Positions 53,101 to 64,000 of a stretch of 64,000 nucleotides of DNA are shown piece by piece. Each line of letters begins with the position of its first letter. The first letter of the stretch is position 1. The stretch comes from Temnothorax longispinosus. Its lineage: Eukaryota; Arthropoda; Insecta; Hymenoptera; Formicidae. The position numbers were made by a program, and so were the translations under genes. The notes under the pieces are model-generated. The model made no database searches. It saw only the letters and a list, made by a program, of their open reading frames with translations, and was not told the origin of the DNA. Location: contig NC_092366.1 in the NCBI RefSeq assembly GCF_030848805.1, positions 17,178,620-17,242,619 of the forward strand, written 5' to 3'.

Positions 53101-56100
53101 AACATGTTATTCCGAATGATTCGGAACAGAATTTCTACGAGAAGGGAGAGAAAGAGAGGAATTGTGATATCCCGTATATCGGAAGCTCGCGGGGCGGGAT
53201 GATCGATAAGTCTCGATCGCGCGTTTAACAGCGGCTGCTGCGGAGCCTCGATGAGAGATCGCCGCGATTCGGCGTGACTTGCGAAATTTCGGGGGAAGGA
53301 CGAAATAGCCCGTCGTTATCTCGACGATGAGAATCGATTATGGACGGACGATCCCATCACCGCCCGGTCTGGCACGGGACGTGTATATTTTCACGCTCAT
53401 GGAAAATCTTGGACAGCACGTTTATGAAGGATGACGGAACACGCGGGGCGGAAAGAGAGATCGATTAGTCGCCCTTTGTCCCGGCTCTCTTTTCCGCGGA
53501 GGGAAACGCCGATAAACGTCATTCAGACGCCCCCGTACGCGGTACATCCATCTCCTTTAGCCGCGAAATATGACGAAGCAGACGCGTTATTTTTTGCTGG
53601 CTTAGGTGAACCAGCGTTAACGGTTGTTAATAGACTTTTCTTACGAAAAACAGCTAATCAGAATTCAGTGATTTTCCGAGAACGCATCAAGCCCGCTTTT
53701 TAACGCGTTTCATTTTTTACAACTCACACTTCTGAAAAGAGTAATCATGTCCCCGATAGAACGTAATAGTCGAATGACGAAAAAACGCCGTGAAAAATGC
53801 TTGTTTGCATAACATTTACACGGATACGGTGAAAAAATATATTACTTACACAAATGAAACTGATATAATAAAATGTTGACGAAACGCGGACCGTCAACAT
53901 GGTCTCAATGGAAAAATTCAACGGAAACTAAATATGTAGAAAAAACTTTTTTACATCACATATTCGCATTTTCGCTGTGAAAAAAACTCCCTGAAATTAT
54001 AAAGTAGTTTTTTTTTAATCGGTAAACGGGTTTCTCGTTTAGAGACGGAGTCAGATGTAATAAAGCAACTTTGTGCAACTGTGTATTTTCAGCTTTCAAG
54101 ACACGCGCTTATCGCTTTCCGACAATCTTAAAAGACTCGACCGAGGGTTCGGTGGTCAAAGTAATATTTCCTCGACATACATCTCGAGTGCGTTTCTCGC
54201 GTTTTTGAAATTTTGACGTTATTTTTCCGCGTGCTCGTAAGTTCAGGTTAAAGAAAGTCGACGACGCGACGACGGCAACGCGATGAAGGCCGGCACGAGA
54301 AATTTAATGGAAATACGTTCGCGCGTCGCGGATACGCGTCGGAAAGCGCGCGGAAAGGCGCAATAAGGTCGTGCGCGCTCGAGCACGCGGAAATCTCGGG
54401 AATATGTTTCCGCCGAGCGGAGGGTTCCAATTTCCCGGTATCCGCGCGACTCGCGCCCAACTCGCCGGCGAAGGCGAGTTTTTAATTAAAAACATCACCT
54501 TCGCCGGTATGTATATACGCGCTTGCCTACACCCTGCACCTGTTACACACATCACGACGAAGTCGCTGTGGGTCTCGCGAAATTTACCGTATCCCGGAAT
54601 TCGGCGGAAACACGTCGCGCGTCCGAAAAACACGTCGACGTCACGTAGCTGACGTTTCGTTCGGGTTCGCGCGCTCAATTTTAGACGTAAGGGGGTAAGT
54701 ACAAATTAGAATCCCGGGGTGGCTTTTACCGCCGGGCCGAACTCGCCGTTTTGTATTTAACGTCGATAACGAATACAAATCCTCGCGAAATTGCTCGGCG
54801 TCGGGCTCTATTCAGCGGCGGCGGAACGTAACGGGTAACAACGTAATTTTCTCGCACGATATTATGCGGCGATAATCTGCAATAATGCGCAAGACGAGGT
54901 TCCATTAACCCATGGCACAGCTTGCCCTCGCGATGCCTATCGATGCCGCATTCATCATGTGTTTCGCGCGAGTTAATTTGCTCCCGCCAGAAACAAACGA
55001 ATAAACATTTTCAACGATTAGATAGAAGAAGATCAACCATTAATAAGCCTAACCCATTGAGATCGTATTTATTTCGCGAACGTCGAAGTCAGAGAGCAGT
55101 ATTTATTTTTGTCATCCATAAAAATGATAAAAATCAAGTATAAAAATGTCTGAGTATTTATTAAAAATATATATAAATATATACACAAATTAATGTATCT
55201 TAAAGAATAATGAGTTTTTTATGAACACAAAAACTGAATTATTTTTAAAAACTACTCGCGGAAAATCCGATAAGTCCGACTCGTTGTCTTCACATTTGAC
55301 ACAAGTACCTATCACGAATCAGACACGTTATGCGGTCTCAATGGGCTAAAGATGATAGAAATAACTTCTGAATCTCGTTTCTTTCATTCTTTCATCCGCG
55401 TTCCGATGATCGATGATATCACTTTCAGTTCGATCGTGATAAACGTGGCATTGGGCTAATCGTGACAGCCTGCAACGACGAAATTAATGGTCGCTATTCT
55501 TCTGGTTGATTTGACAATTTGTATTAATCGTCGGGAAAAATTGGGATGCTACACGTTCATCGCTCAATTACGATTGTCCCGGTTAGAACTCGCGCTTACA
55601 CTTTTGGCGATCGAACGATAATATATAGGCAATTAACGTGTAGGGGCGGAGCGCAAAGTTATTTATCACCTTCGTAATCGAACACGCACGTACACCGAGC
55701 GGATCCGACTTGCCATGCCGATTTGCAGGCGCGAAAAAGACGAACGGCCGATGCGGCAGGTGGCGGCGGAACTTTTATTCCCGTCGCGGTCTTAAGAAAT
55801 CTTTCCGAGATCTTTAGAATACAGTTGGGAGCACCCGTGTCGGTTCGCATCTGCGAGAAATGGATCGACTTCCTTCCTCCCGCGCGCCGCCACCGCCGCC
55901 GCCGCCGCCACCGGCTGGACCATCGTATCGCGCGGCACTCCGGCGATTACGCGAACAATAAATCATGGGACGTGCAAGCTGTTTTAAATATTATTAATGG
56001 TCTACAGACGTACAACGATGTAAGATCTCTGTAAGGCAGGAGGATAAATTAATATCTAATACCAGCTGCAATCGTCTTGCAATCCTAGTACAATAAAAAT

Positions 56101-58243
56101 ACACAGATATAATTTGTTCTCTCTATTGTTAATATCTTGATAATTTAAAAAACCTGATTGTCTAAGTTATTAATTTAGTTAAATTGAAAGTTTACTTAAA
56201 GTGGCCAACATTTAACAGTTATACGGAAAATAATGGCGCGTCTAGTTCATGAAAAAGTGAATATCAAGTTAGTTAGGTAATATTTTAGGAGCAATGAGGC
56301 AATAAATATAAATTTTAAAATATTATACGCAATTTAAATTTTATAAAAAAGATGATATAGGCTCATTCTCGAATAATTCCGCAAATTATTCGCGCGTATC
56401 TCGTACAGCTTCGGGCAAGCTCCGACGGTAATTACGCGAAATATCGGGCTTCTCGCCCGGATAAGCGCACGGCTCGCCGACCGAACTTTCCGAGCTCCTC
56501 TCGTCCGGGAAGAACTAAAACTCTCGGGACGATATCTAATGGTCGACCAGGGGTGCCGACGAATGCATCCCGTTTCTTCGTCGCCGGGCCGAATATGACG
56601 ATAGGAGTTGCGCGATTTCCACGAGTTTGCCGCCGGGGTGAAGTCTGTTGACGTAATCGGAGGAGATCCCAGCAGCTCCCGACCGAAGTTTTCGCCTCCG
56701 TCGTCCGCAAAGTTCGCGTAATTTCGCCAACGAAATATTCCCACTCGTTCCCTTTAATTTCCATTATTCATTTACCGGTCGTTCAAGAAGAAAGAGACCC
56801 CGAGGAAGTTCGGGGGGATGCTTATCGTTCTAGGTCGCATATTCTCGTCCCCGAGAAGTTCCTCTTCGTCGAGGAGGTAATCAGAAGGGACAAGTTGTTC
56901 GATCATTTGCGGGGGTTTGTTTCAAGGTCGCGAATGTAATACGCTCACTTCTTCGTACAAGAGCTCGGAAAGAGAGAGGCGCGTTGAATGGCAAAGAGAT
57001 CATTTGTCTCCCTAAAATCTTTCGTCTTTAAAGAGACGTCATTCCTAAACCTTCTAAAGTTTGGCTTCATTTCTCCTTTCCCGGAAAATTTTCTCTCAAA
57101 ATTTCATTGAAAACTATCTAAATTTTTATTAAAATTATTAACTTTTACGCAATTTCTTTTTATGCAATACGAAAGGCGCAATTATTATTTTAAACGTAAT
57201 GTTGCATCAGCACGTGACTGTATCTTGCTGAATATTTTATTCAGTCAGATTATTGTATCGGAACGTACACTGCAGGAATATGTATGGCGTTTGTATTCAT
57301 TTATGCGTAAAAATATCTATATGCGTCAAGACTGATCGTCACTCGACCGTACTCATCACACGTTTCACGGTCCGTCTCGACCGTAAAACATTCAGTTGTG
57401 ATGGTAATTATAATGGTAATGGGAAATGTGATTAAGTCGATAACGAAATGTCGCGCATAATTATTAACGTTACCGCGTTTAATGTCATTCTACATGAAAT
57501 TATTGGATTTTCATGCTGAACTATTGGTGCGCATGATAGACACGAAGATCGATCGGGATTTATGCAACATCAATATTTCGCAGTGACTGCAGATTGAATC
57601 TTCCCTCCTCCCGAATGATTAGCAGCGCGTAATTCCACGTTCGCGTATTCTAATAAATATAATATCGCTCACAAATATTGTAAATTCATTCTAACGTAAA
57701 AAATATAAGAGCGCCAACAAATAGATACAAAAAGAGTCCCGTGGACGAAGGAAAAGAAAGTTTACTAAAACTAAAGCAACAGAATTCTTAAAGAATTTAA
57801 TCCAAGTGTTTCTCTGTCATTTCCTTTCCCCTCAATATATAGCAATTTACAAGAAAATGGAGAAATTATGCACGCTAAAACGACTCACCTAATAGCGTTG
57901 AATATCTCGTGGAAGCCGGTGCCCTGATGACTGGTAACATCACACGTGGGCAGAGGATGTAACAAGGGCAGCCGATGACAGAGCACGCTGTCGCTGTTTC
58001 TCTTGCTGCTTCCGTTGCTGTCTCGATCCCGATCGTTCTGGGGCAGAGGTCCGTTGCCGGTGTTGGGCGCCGGGCCCAAGCCTAGGCCCAGGGGAAGTCG
58101 CGGTAGAGTGGCGGGTCGTGTCAGGCTGCCGTAAGCCGTTAGCGCGCCCCTGGGTAAGGACGAGTAGCAGCGATTCAGCGGTAGGGTGCCGAGGGTACTG
58201 GAGGCGCAGCCACTGCTACCGGAACCGGAACCTGAACCTGAAC
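23186..58243 (-). CDS. Leucine-rich-repeat (RNI-like) protein, last four exons; identity unknown
   Basis: Minus-strand exons are 58243-57889, 46127-45815, 26840-26631 and 23824-23186. All have GT/AG borders and matching phases, and together they encode 505 residues plus stop. The visible protein starts with a Gly-Ser repeat (GSGSGSGSGSSG), encoded by a GGTTCA/GGTTCC hexamer run at the exon edge. A low-complexity Pro/Leu/Gly and then Asn/Ser/Arg-rich segment follows. The rest is leucine-rich repeats (LRSLNVSKCLL, LQLLDLSSPRLAL, LKLLSLEGWTF, VRELSLCNARLHL, LSELDLSLDKS, LQSLRINFWRVTL, LTWLCLDGVELTE), of the ribonuclease-inhibitor type. The C-terminus is basic (GGRGKKK). I see no signal peptide or membrane segment in this part. 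The N-terminus lies upstream and is not recognisable in the window. I do not recognise the family beyond LRR and assign no function. Confidence 0.85.
23825..26630 (-). other. Intron of the LRR gene (2.8 kb)
   Basis: It is bounded by donor CAA|GTGAGT (exon end at 26631) and acceptor GATTGCAG (exon start at 23824). A tandem duplication lies at 24027-24488. Otherwise it shows AT-rich and CpG-rich stretches without a supported gene. Confidence 0.75.
24027..24488. repeat. Tandem duplication, unit about 230 bases
   Basis: Two adjacent copies start with GAAAAACGGGAACT at 24027 and 24257. They differ by only a few substitutions and short indels (for example CTGAATTT against GAATTT). It is recent, to judge from the high identity. 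Confidence 0.9.
30907..30952. repeat. TA microsatellite
   Basis: A run of TA dinucleotides with one interruption (ATATCTATAT), inside the giant intron. Confidence 0.9.
34820..35072 (-). repeat. Dispersed repeat, copy 1 (inverted relative to copy 2)
   Basis: Its reverse complement aligns over about 250 bases with 38204-38450. Shared blocks include AACANTGTTTTAGTTAAATT, ATATTGAGTNGGAGCAG and GGCGACCT. Identity is moderate, so it is an old interspersed repeat. No coding capacity or poly(A) tail is visible. Confidence 0.7.
38204..38450 (+). repeat. Dispersed repeat, copy 2
   Basis: This is the partner of 34820-35072 in the opposite orientation. It begins near GCACTGTTAAA and ends near CAAATTTAAG. 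A shorter similar stretch (GAGTTAAATAACATTTT) at about 26910-26950 may be a fragment of the same family. Confidence 0.7.
41668..42071. repeat. Near-identical tandem duplication, unit 202 bases
   Basis: Two head-to-tail copies start with GATAATTAACATCCGATG at 41668 and 41870. I see one difference between them (AAATTGAGAT against AAATTAAGAT). This indicates a very recent duplication or an assembly artefact. Confidence 0.93.
43308..43385. repeat. CT/CTAT simple repeat
   Basis: A TCTCTCTCTC run is followed by CTATCTATCT-type units, inside the giant intron. Confidence 0.8.
43643..43861. mobile_element. Inverted-repeat miniature element with long, near-perfect arms
   Basis: Both ends read TATACACGGAGAAAATTTTA. 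The arms are reverse complements for about 85 bases with very few differences, around a loop of about 50 AT-rich bases. A TA or TATA at each border suggests a TA target-site duplication, as for Tc1/mariner-type elements. It has no coding capacity. Confidence 0.88.
47694..47735. repeat. CAG/GCAGCA-type repeat
   Basis: An interrupted (CAG)n run with CCG substitutions, in a CpG-rich patch of the intron. There is no sign that it is translated. Confidence 0.8.
48395..48625. repeat. Three degenerate tandem copies, about 75-85 bases each
   Basis: Each copy has a GGATTAGCAAAG/GAGTTAGCAAAG block, a GTTAAGTGT block and an AGAGTAAGNTTTTTCAGAAT block. Divergence between copies indicates an older expansion. 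Confidence 0.7.
55887..55915. repeat. GCC repeat
   Basis: An interrupted (GCC)n run inside a CpG-rich stretch of the intron. Confidence 0.8.
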
Positions 58244-61200
58244 CTGCCGTAAAATTACTGCGTCAGGATGATATCGTCGAAACTTTGTGATCTTAAAATT
58301 CTAGGTCAAAGCGAGTTAAACGAAGAAAAGAGAGAGAGAAATAAAAAAGAGATAAATGTGATATGGGGGAAATTAAATTATATTATGTAAACTCTCTCTC
58401 TATCACTATAGAGATGCGAAAGATAAAAGAAGATATTCACAATGTTTGATATTCGTCGCAGAAATACTCTACTCGGAATCAAATATTACAATGTCGTGCG
58501 CAGCGCGAAGAACCACGTTCTTCTCGTGCGATTGGTTTGAAGGAAAAGTTAAATAAGTCCGCGCGAAAAACCTTTATGATGCGAGGGGAGGACGAAGAAA
58601 GACGGGGAGGGCAGCGCGAAATTGAAAAAGCAAAAGACGGAGTTTATGGAGGGTGATTTGTTCTTTTCGTACGAGCGAGCATCGTGATGACGATACGTAT
58701 AACTTTTTATGGAGTAGATACCTCACACAATTTCCACTTGTCTTATCGATAGTAACCTTTACCGGAGCGGTATACGAAATATAAACGGTGGTTGCCGTCA
58801 CGAATAAATTTGTTTAGAAGCTTCTTTATAGTACAGCGGCAAATACACTTCTTGGCCACGGATGAAATTTAGTAATTCCGTGAGCGCGCAGTATCGCCAT
58901 AGATTCCTTCGGTCTTCTCTTATATAAAATGAAAGAGTCAGTTTTATATAAGTATCTTTATTTTCACATTTTTTCGCTAAAGTATATTAATTTTGTTTAT
59001 ATAATATGTAAGATGAAGATAAATAATGTTCCAATATTGAATAGTTATTTTTAATAATCTAATAATTAAATTGTTCGTAATTAGAAATTTACTCTATTGG
59101 CATCTTGTTCTTTTTCATAATTCTTTATACATGTAATTATTTTGTAAAAGAAACAAAAATTTTGTATACCATGCAATAATAAAATAAGAGAAAGAAACGT
59201 AATCTATAATATTTTTAAACAAATAATCTCTAATATTTTAAACCAAAAGGCACGATACTATCGCAAGTAATTTGACGAAAAAGTAAAAGAATAAGTGGGT
59301 AGCAGCGAATTCGAGTATCAAATCCTATAAGCTTCTCCGTTTTCCGGTTTCGTAAAGTGGCACCGATCATCCTTCTCGCCTCTCGGTCGATTTATCGAAT
59401 CGGAGCGCAGATTTCGGTTACAGAGCGAATTTTATCAGCGTTAAACTCGTAACCGCGCGGTAACGCGTTGTTCTGTAATCGGGCCCGCTGTGTAACGCGA
59501 TCAATCAACGGCAAGCCACGTAGGACGAGTTATCCGAGCGGGTATAGTACACCGCCACGTACGATAATTGTGCCGTCGCGTCCGGCGCATTGCAACGAGC
59601 GTTTCGTAATTACTAATTAAATTAGGGTTCGTTTATCGCTATTTCGCGAGCGCTCTGCCATCGCATCCGTCTAGAATTGCAGTCGAATGCAAGTATAGTA
59701 GCAGTGGCGTAGAAAAGCCCAGAAATATATTTTAAATATAAAATATATTTTACATTATACTAATATTAATCACATATATTCCCATTTCTAAAAAAAAATA
59801 TTGAAAGTCACTAAAATTACCGTACAAAATATGCAAAACAAAAGCGAAAGCGATGGAAAGCATGATTGAAAAAAAGGGTGTCATAAATTTTAAGGAAGTT
59901 GCTAGTTAGAAAAATCTTGAGATTCCAGTAGCGTAAGGAAAAAATAAAATCTTTTTCTTTCCGCAAATGCAGTGGATATGTCTAAACCTGAGCTACTTAA
60001 ACCAGTGCTCTTTCTCTTCTATTTTGCCACCCGTAGCTGCCTGTAGCTACGATGCTGGCAACGTTAACGTTGCTGCGGATGTTCAACGAGAGATGTGCTG
60101 TTCGAGCAAGCTCAAATGCGGATTCCACGGTACGGGTTTGAGCACTTAAACTCCTTTTTGGACGTGATCTCATCCGGGACGTGTATATCGGTCGGGGAAA
60201 ATTAGATGTACGGGAAAATTCGAGGAAACTGCCACGCGAGATCCACGCAGTGGATATTAATTCGAAACGCTCGTCACGGCGCGTTGCTTAATTTCGACGA
60301 GAGTCATCCGTCGCGGCAATATTATTCCGGATTGCGAACTAGCACGTCGCTCAAGTCTCCCGATCGATCCTTTCCCCCCCGTTCGATTTTAGAATCTTCA
60401 TACCTTTTAGTCTGTAACGTCCTGTCTTTTAATCTGAAGTACTCGATCTCTATAGTTCGTCGAGTTTTTGAACTAAACGACCCCTGGATTCTTGAATCCT
60501 TTAGAAACTTGACACTTGAATCCTTGAGAAACTCAAGCCCTTGGATGCTTAAACTTTTGCTTTTTCGAAGCTTCTACGTCTCAGCAAAAACATAAATATG
60601 CGGCAAACACTCGGCAAAAATATTCTCCTAATTTCTTCTCATCATTTATTAATTTCAAGCAACAGTACCGCAACGAAAGAAAATTACTGTAACTTCAATC
60701 CTCGTCGCAAACACTAGCTTTTCGCAAATTCGACCCGACGACAATAAACAACAGCAGAGAAACGATTTAGTCGATTGGATTTCAATGCGCCGTATCGTCT
60801 CATTCAAAGTTTTCTGTTCGTATCTTCGTTCGTATCCGTACAAAACGTGTGCTTGGCCCACCTCTTCTGAATTAATTATATTCCGTCTAATCGGTGACGA
60901 GAAAGTCGTGTCCACCAGCCAGCAACGAGGATTTAAGTCCTCGCTCGCGACGGGTAGACAGTATCTCTTCTCTTCTCTCTCTCGCTCGTGCATAGTTTCC
61001 GGAGAATTTCCAAGTTGAGCTGTTATAATAAGTGTTAACTTTTGTTCGCGAACTTCACACGAACTTCCATACACTTTCTCGAGCATGTGCTTAGACACGC
61101 GCGATGCAAATGTGTCGTTCTTCCTCGTCGTCGTCGTCAACGTTGTCGAGTATTAAATTGATGGACACCGCCGGGACACTGTCGAAGTTTTGCGTAATAG

Positions 61201-64000
61201 GAAGTTATGTCGTAACTGGAACGTAAAATCGCGTTACGTCACGCGATCATTCGGACGATGATTAACCCGAGATTACCGAACTCGCGATTTCATTAATAAA
61301 TCATCGATAATCGACATGAAGTGATTATGACAACGTTAATTAGGTTGATACGTATTATGACGTCAAAATATGTTTTGTGTTAAAGTACCGTGAAATATTA
61401 CGGCATTACGCCGTGAATGTATGTAATTTTATCTTATACATTTATAATTTGTAAAATTTACTTTACGTATTTATTTAAGCGCGAACAAATATTTCATGTG
61501 CTTTCTCTTATTATTTAAAAGGATTGTAGTTTGTCGACTTGAATAATACTGCTTTTGAAATATCGTTTGTTATTATTATATCTTAATATCTCGACGGTAA
61601 ATAACAGTGCGTCTTAAGGCGCAGAAGTAAAAGAAGACGTTCTTCTTTGTAAAAAAGTTTCGGTATAAAAGAAATGTTTGATATCGCGCGTTTGAACATC
61701 GACTTGACTTATTATCCGACGGCGTTATAAAGCCTTTTCATATCAATTTATTTGAGCGTTTGATGCAGAAGATAAAGAAGAAGCTTAAGCTTCTTTTCAT
61801 TTTAAATACCTTCCGCACCTCTTCTCTTTTTTCAAGAATAGGCTGTAGACAAAGATTATAATCAAAATTAATTAAATAAACTTGAAAATGTTGTTTATTT
61901 AATTCAAAATAATTCTAATGTAATTTACGATAACAATCAAGTTTTTTTAATATTAACAAACTCAAGACGGTTTTCTGTTAAGCAAGCGAATTCATAATTT
62001 CACGAAGAGATATGGAGAAAGAGAGAGAAAGAGAGATAGAGGAAGAATTAATTGATTAACGAATAAATTAATTTGTAGAAAGCACTTCAATAACATGGAA
62101 TTAAGTTTTTCATAAAATTATTTGTATTTCTACTATTCGTACATTTACTGTTTGGAGAGGGTTTCTATTATTACCTCTTTCATATAAAAAAAGAGAGACA
62201 AAAAAGAAAGAGATGATAGAAATCTCTAGATAGAAAGTTTTATTAGGTTCATTAAAATTTGTTGTCTTTCAATGTTTCCAGATAACGAGAAAGAAAGTTT
62301 AATGTAAACCCATTTATTCTCCCTATCCGAGAGACTCGCGAGAATGCATAATTCGATATTAATTATTGTCTCCTTTATGCGAAAAGAGGTAGATATTTCT
62401 CGCTACGTTGTACTAAACTTACTTGATCACGGTACAGAGGCGGGGAAAGTTTTTGCTCTTCGATCGATCAGCGCAACTTGCATCGCGCGTTCATCCGCTC
62501 GTGTTGTGCCAAACTAATTATAATAGAGTCCGATTGGTGGCGGCGACCCAGTTAAAGCGATCGGTAACAAGGAGGTGACGTCCAATCCTTTCGATGGGAA
62601 AAGCAATTTCGCGATGCCGATAGCTTATGCTTCCCCCCCGACGTCCAATTTACATTTCATATTCCCTAACGGCGCAAACGCTTTTTTGATAATATAAGAG
62701 ATAAATAATTATAACCGTTGCTTTATTACTGTTTCGAAAAACTCGATATTTTTCTTACGTATGTTAAACTCGGAATCTTGACTATATATAACGAGAAATT
62801 GGTAACAAATAAGGAGCAGCAAAGGAGATTGTAAAAATCGTATAAAGCGTTAAATGTCATTCCTATAATTATATTAATGTAAAAGGAGTTTAAAATTATA
62901 GATTTATTTTATTCGCCTTAGACGTTCATAAATTAGCAGTTTCATTCCATGAATTAATTTCCATCGATTATTCAACAGCTATTATTCTATATTCTTATTG
63001 TAGATATTAATTATGTATAATCCTAGATTTTTATTCTACCATTCTATTCTTCTAAGAAGTCATTTGTTTCAGATTAAAGTTTAATATTTCTTTTTTTACA
63101 CAGTTTGTGAGATATGCTTTTTCAAAAGTGCTGCTATCAAATATTCTTTTTATTTTAAACTTTTCGATTTTTACGTACAATTCCTTAACAATTTTTCCAC
63201 TCCACAGTTCTCGTAATCGCGATTTCAATTTTTTACGCGGTGCGACCAATAGTTTGTTTAAAGCAATCCGGTGAATTTACGATGCTGCTGTTACGCGTAT
63301 TGCTTACAACAATGGCTCCCGAAACGATTCAATGTTATCCGAGGCGTTTTAGCGTGATTGGATGCCGCTGGCCGGCGAGAAACCGACCTCGACGATCGGG
63401 GAAAACGCGGCGCGCATTTGCAGCGAACGACGATGCAAAGCGATTTCGTGACTAAGATGAGAGAGCGGAGGAGGGAAGGTAGATTAGAAAGGGATGCCTG
63501 ACTAAACGTGATCCTTCGGACGTAACGTTACTCTCTTTTGAGAACGAGCGAGCCGCAGATATTTCAGGAATCCGAAACTTAAATGAGAAATTCGAGAGAT
63601 TATTTGATTATACCATCATAATCCCCTTTCAGATTTCGAAGAAATTAAAGAAGATTTTTGTGATTTTCACTAAAAAAAACTTTACAACTTTTAACCGATA
63701 TCTATCCTAGTAGTTCAATGCTAATTTCTAGTGAAATAGAATAAACTTTTTCACCGCGTACTTTTGTGAAACTGCTACTTACCAATATCGAGCTTTTGTA
63801 GCGAAAGAACCGAGAAAGAACTTGAATAATTAATCCCCAATATTTTGAGCGCGTTTATGATAATTATAAAGTAATTATAAAGTCAGTAAACATAAAGTAT
63901 ATGTATAATTCACCCGCAACCTTAATGAATACGCATATATTGAGCCGCGGTGCATGTGTTTTAACGGAGTTGATAAGCAAACTCGCCGCGCACTCCCAAT
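58244..64000. other. Upstream of the visible LRR exons: intron or 5' flank, no gene supported
   Basis: The first visible LRR exon begins with an acceptor (GGCAG|GTTCAG), so at least one more exon lies upstream on the minus strand. I cannot identify it here. The region has AT-rich DNA, a CpG-rich patch at about 59330-59690, a GA-rich run at about 62005-62045, and short repeated words (CTTGAATCCTTNAGAAACT) at about 60490-60535. Confidence 0.5.

Larger units (their letters stand above)
46128..57888 (-). other. Second giant intron of the LRR gene (about 11.8 kb)
   Basis: Bounded by donor ATTAG|GTGAGT and acceptor GTGTTTCAG. It holds degenerate tandem repeats (48395-48625), CAG-, CT- and GCC-rich simple repeats, and several CpG-rich patches (about 47440-48240, 49650-50000, 54240-54900, 55700-55950). 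The open frames there look like products of GC-rich composition. No gene is supported. Confidence 0.7.

Noticed and set aside
59700..59760. AGTGGCGTAGAAAAGCCC, resembling a transposon start, followed by an AT palindrome
   Set aside because: No matching opposite end or coding sequence was found, so the evidence is too weak to call.
60655..61140. 161-codon minus-strand open frame, a possible upstream LRR exon
   Set aside because: It lacks leucine-rich repeats or the expected low-complexity sequence, and no donor in the required phase stands out.

Overview
The window is insect nuclear DNA. It has short introns with GT/AG borders, AT-rich non-coding DNA broken by CpG-rich patches, a short TTAGG-type repeat, and gene products most like those of holometabolous insects. 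A hymenopteran, probably an ant, is my best guess, but this is an inference. All gene models come from splice sites that I joined by reading frame. In every gene the phases close exactly.

Region 1-13,303 is gene-dense. The 3' end of the DNA polymerase zeta catalytic subunit gene (REV3L, + strand, 1-3501) is followed by a 15-exon gene for a PHF7/G2E3/pineapple-eye-type PHD-RING protein with a very long disordered tail (+, 4930-11607). Ribosomal protein S25 then runs convergently (-, 12742-14150). Its two introns carry what look like two box C/D snoRNAs on the sense strand. Both have the same guide against 18S rRNA, and this is the best find in the window.

RpS25 is divergent from a Golgi-type zinc transporter ZnT7/SLC30A7 (+, coding region 15847-16947). 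The transporter's coding region is one exon behind a 5'UTR intron, and it has a long 3'UTR. A convergent non-coding stretch of about 4-5 kb with foldback and duplicated DNA follows.

From about 22.8 kb to the end, the window is mostly one minus-strand gene for a leucine-rich-repeat protein I cannot name. Its last four exons lie at 58243-57889, 46127-45815, 26840-26631 and 23824-23186, with introns of about 11.8, 19.0 and 2.8 kb. These introns hold several miniature inverted-repeat elements, a dispersed repeat in two opposite copies, recent tandem duplications, microsatellites and CpG-rich patches. I found no convincing nested protein gene. The first exon or exons of this gene are not recognisable before the window edge.

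The genes are ordinary housekeeping or regulatory loci: translesion synthesis, a chromatin or ubiquitin protein, the ribosome and zinc transport. They do not form an operon-like system. The unusual content is in the introns, namely the duplicated 18S-guide snoRNAs with a foldback element beside one of them, and a set of foldback elements spread over introns and gene ends.
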